5,472 nucleotides of DNA from RGIG8597 sp045133795 (GTDB lineage: Bacteria > Spirochaetota > GWE2-31-10), in NCBI GenBank assembly GCA_045133795.1, contig JBGUUT010000038.1, forward strand, positions 1 through 5,472. Reading direction: 5' to 3'. The notes under the pieces are model-generated. The model searched no databases. It was not told the DNA's origin and saw only the letters and a program-made list of their open reading frames with translations. This document shows positions 4,762 through 5,472 of the stretch, one piece after another; position 1 is the stretch's first letter; each line of letters opens with the position of its first letter. A program made the translations under genes and the position numbers.

Positions 4762-5472
4762 ATGAAAAAATATTACTTTTTATTAATATCAGCATTGTTT
4801 TTATTTTCTTGTAAGAGTTCGTTACCGGAAATTATCGAACCGCAAGAAAATCAAGTTCAGACAAAACAGACTGAAAAAGAGACGGACAAGAAGTTTACTA
4901 AATTATGCCGTGAAGTTGCCGGTTATTCTTTGGAAAAACAGCAAGGGATTTTGTCAATGGTAAGCATTCCCGATTCAAAATTAACAAATGCGACAGTGAA
5001 ATTTTTGAAAAAACATTACGTCAGCGGTATAATTCTGTTTAAGAAAAATATTGAAAATGAAAAACAGCTTAAACAATTGATAAAAGATTTGCGACAGAAA
5101 GTGAATCCGAATTTATTGATTGGCGTGGATCAAGAGGGAGGAGACGTTGTCCGAATAAAATGGGATAAAACAGCAAAAGTGTCGGCCTGTGACATCGGTA
5201 AACGTGGCGATAAAAAATATGCATATAAAATAGCATACGAACGAGCAAAAATGTTAAAAGAGCTTGGTTTTGATATTACATTTGGACCGGTTTGCGATAT
5301 TGCAGAATCAGAAAATTCGTATATTTACAATCGTGCATTCGGAACAGACCCGGAAAAAGTTGCGGAATTTGTGGCGATTACCGTGAAAGCTCAGCGTGAT
5401 GCAGGGATAATTTCCGTATTAAAACATTTTCCGGGACACGGCGAGACGGACGTGAATTCTCATATCGACTTT
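4762..5472 (+). CDS. GH3 family beta-N-acetylhexosaminidase-like lipoprotein (3' end outside window)
   Basis: The visible 237 residues begin with a lipoprotein signal (MKKYYFLLISALFLFSC, lipidated Cys17), then a polar linker (residues 18-45) and the first part of a glycoside hydrolase family 3 barrel. Landmarks are GVDQEGGDVVRI (121-132), FGPVCDIA (174-181), RAFGTDP (191-197) and KHFPGHGETD (221-230), the NagZ-type signature. Such enzymes remove N-acetylglucosamine from peptidoglycan fragments or chitooligosaccharides; the signal places this one in the periplasm or on a membrane. In NagZ the general acid/base is an Asp-x-His pair within DSH, whereas here the matching triplet is Asn232-Ser233-His234. 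The catalytic Asp nucleophile expected further on is outside the window. No strong Shine-Dalgarno is present (GGGG at 4747-4750); the start is set by the signal peptide. I leave the symbol blank because nagZ normally denotes the cytoplasmic enzyme. Confidence 0.85.
   Translation, partial: MKKYYFLLISALFLFSCKSSLPEIIEPQENQVQTKQTEKETDKKFTKLCREVAGYSLEKQQGILSMVSIPDSKLTNATVKFLKKHYVSGIILFKKNIENEKQLKQLIKDLRQKVNPNLLIGVDQEGGDVVRIKWDKTAKVSACDIGKRGDKKYAYKIAYERAKMLKELGFDITFGPVCDIAESENSYIYNRAFGTDPEKVAEFVAITVKAQRDAGIISVLKHFPGHGETDVNSHIDF

Overview
The window looks like a spirochaete chromosome segment, most likely a host-associated Treponema. The basis is AT-rich DNA with strong AAGGAGG-type ribosome binding sites, readable sigma-70-like promoters, and a lipoprotein with a loose spirochaetal lipobox (LFSC). 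An HU/IHF-like gene starting MLKYALREN also fits: that family is common in Bacteroidota and treponemes, but the promoter and Shine-Dalgarno style here does not suit Bacteroidota. The assignment is an inference from sequence style, with no database search behind it.

Layout. Positions 1-1043 carry three minus-strand genes. In transcription order they are a 39-residue Gly/Asn/Pro/Ser-rich peptide (924-1043), a single-domain HNH nuclease (419-748), and the N-terminal 79 residues of an HU/IHF-like DNA-binding protein (1-237, cut by the window edge). The peptide and the HNH gene are each built as leader, ORF and terminator. Their roughly 80-nt leaders are clearly related, and so are their terminators, although the two ORFs are unrelated. 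Both leaders can form a long A/U-rich helix that buries the Shine-Dalgarno sequence, competing with a local hairpin. This pair of leaders is the most novel feature of the window.

At 1142-1191 two divergent promoters overlap at their -35 hexamers. One fires left into the peptide cassette. The other fires right into a two-gene operon (1220-2553) encoding a membrane-anchored coiled-coil protein and a protein with a C-terminal HEPN-like domain carrying RNHLAH. The stop of the first gene overlaps the start of the second by one base, and an intrinsic terminator follows. This operon is a plausible defence or toxin-type module, but nothing in the sequence proves it.

Positions 2627-5472 look like core chromosome. 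They hold a 41-bp palindromic element, a full-length glutamine-dependent NAD+ synthetase on the minus strand with a good promoter, and a divergent, truncated GH3 lipoprotein of the NagZ type. The accessory block (1 to about 2602) therefore sits beside housekeeping genes, with the palindromic element close to the boundary.
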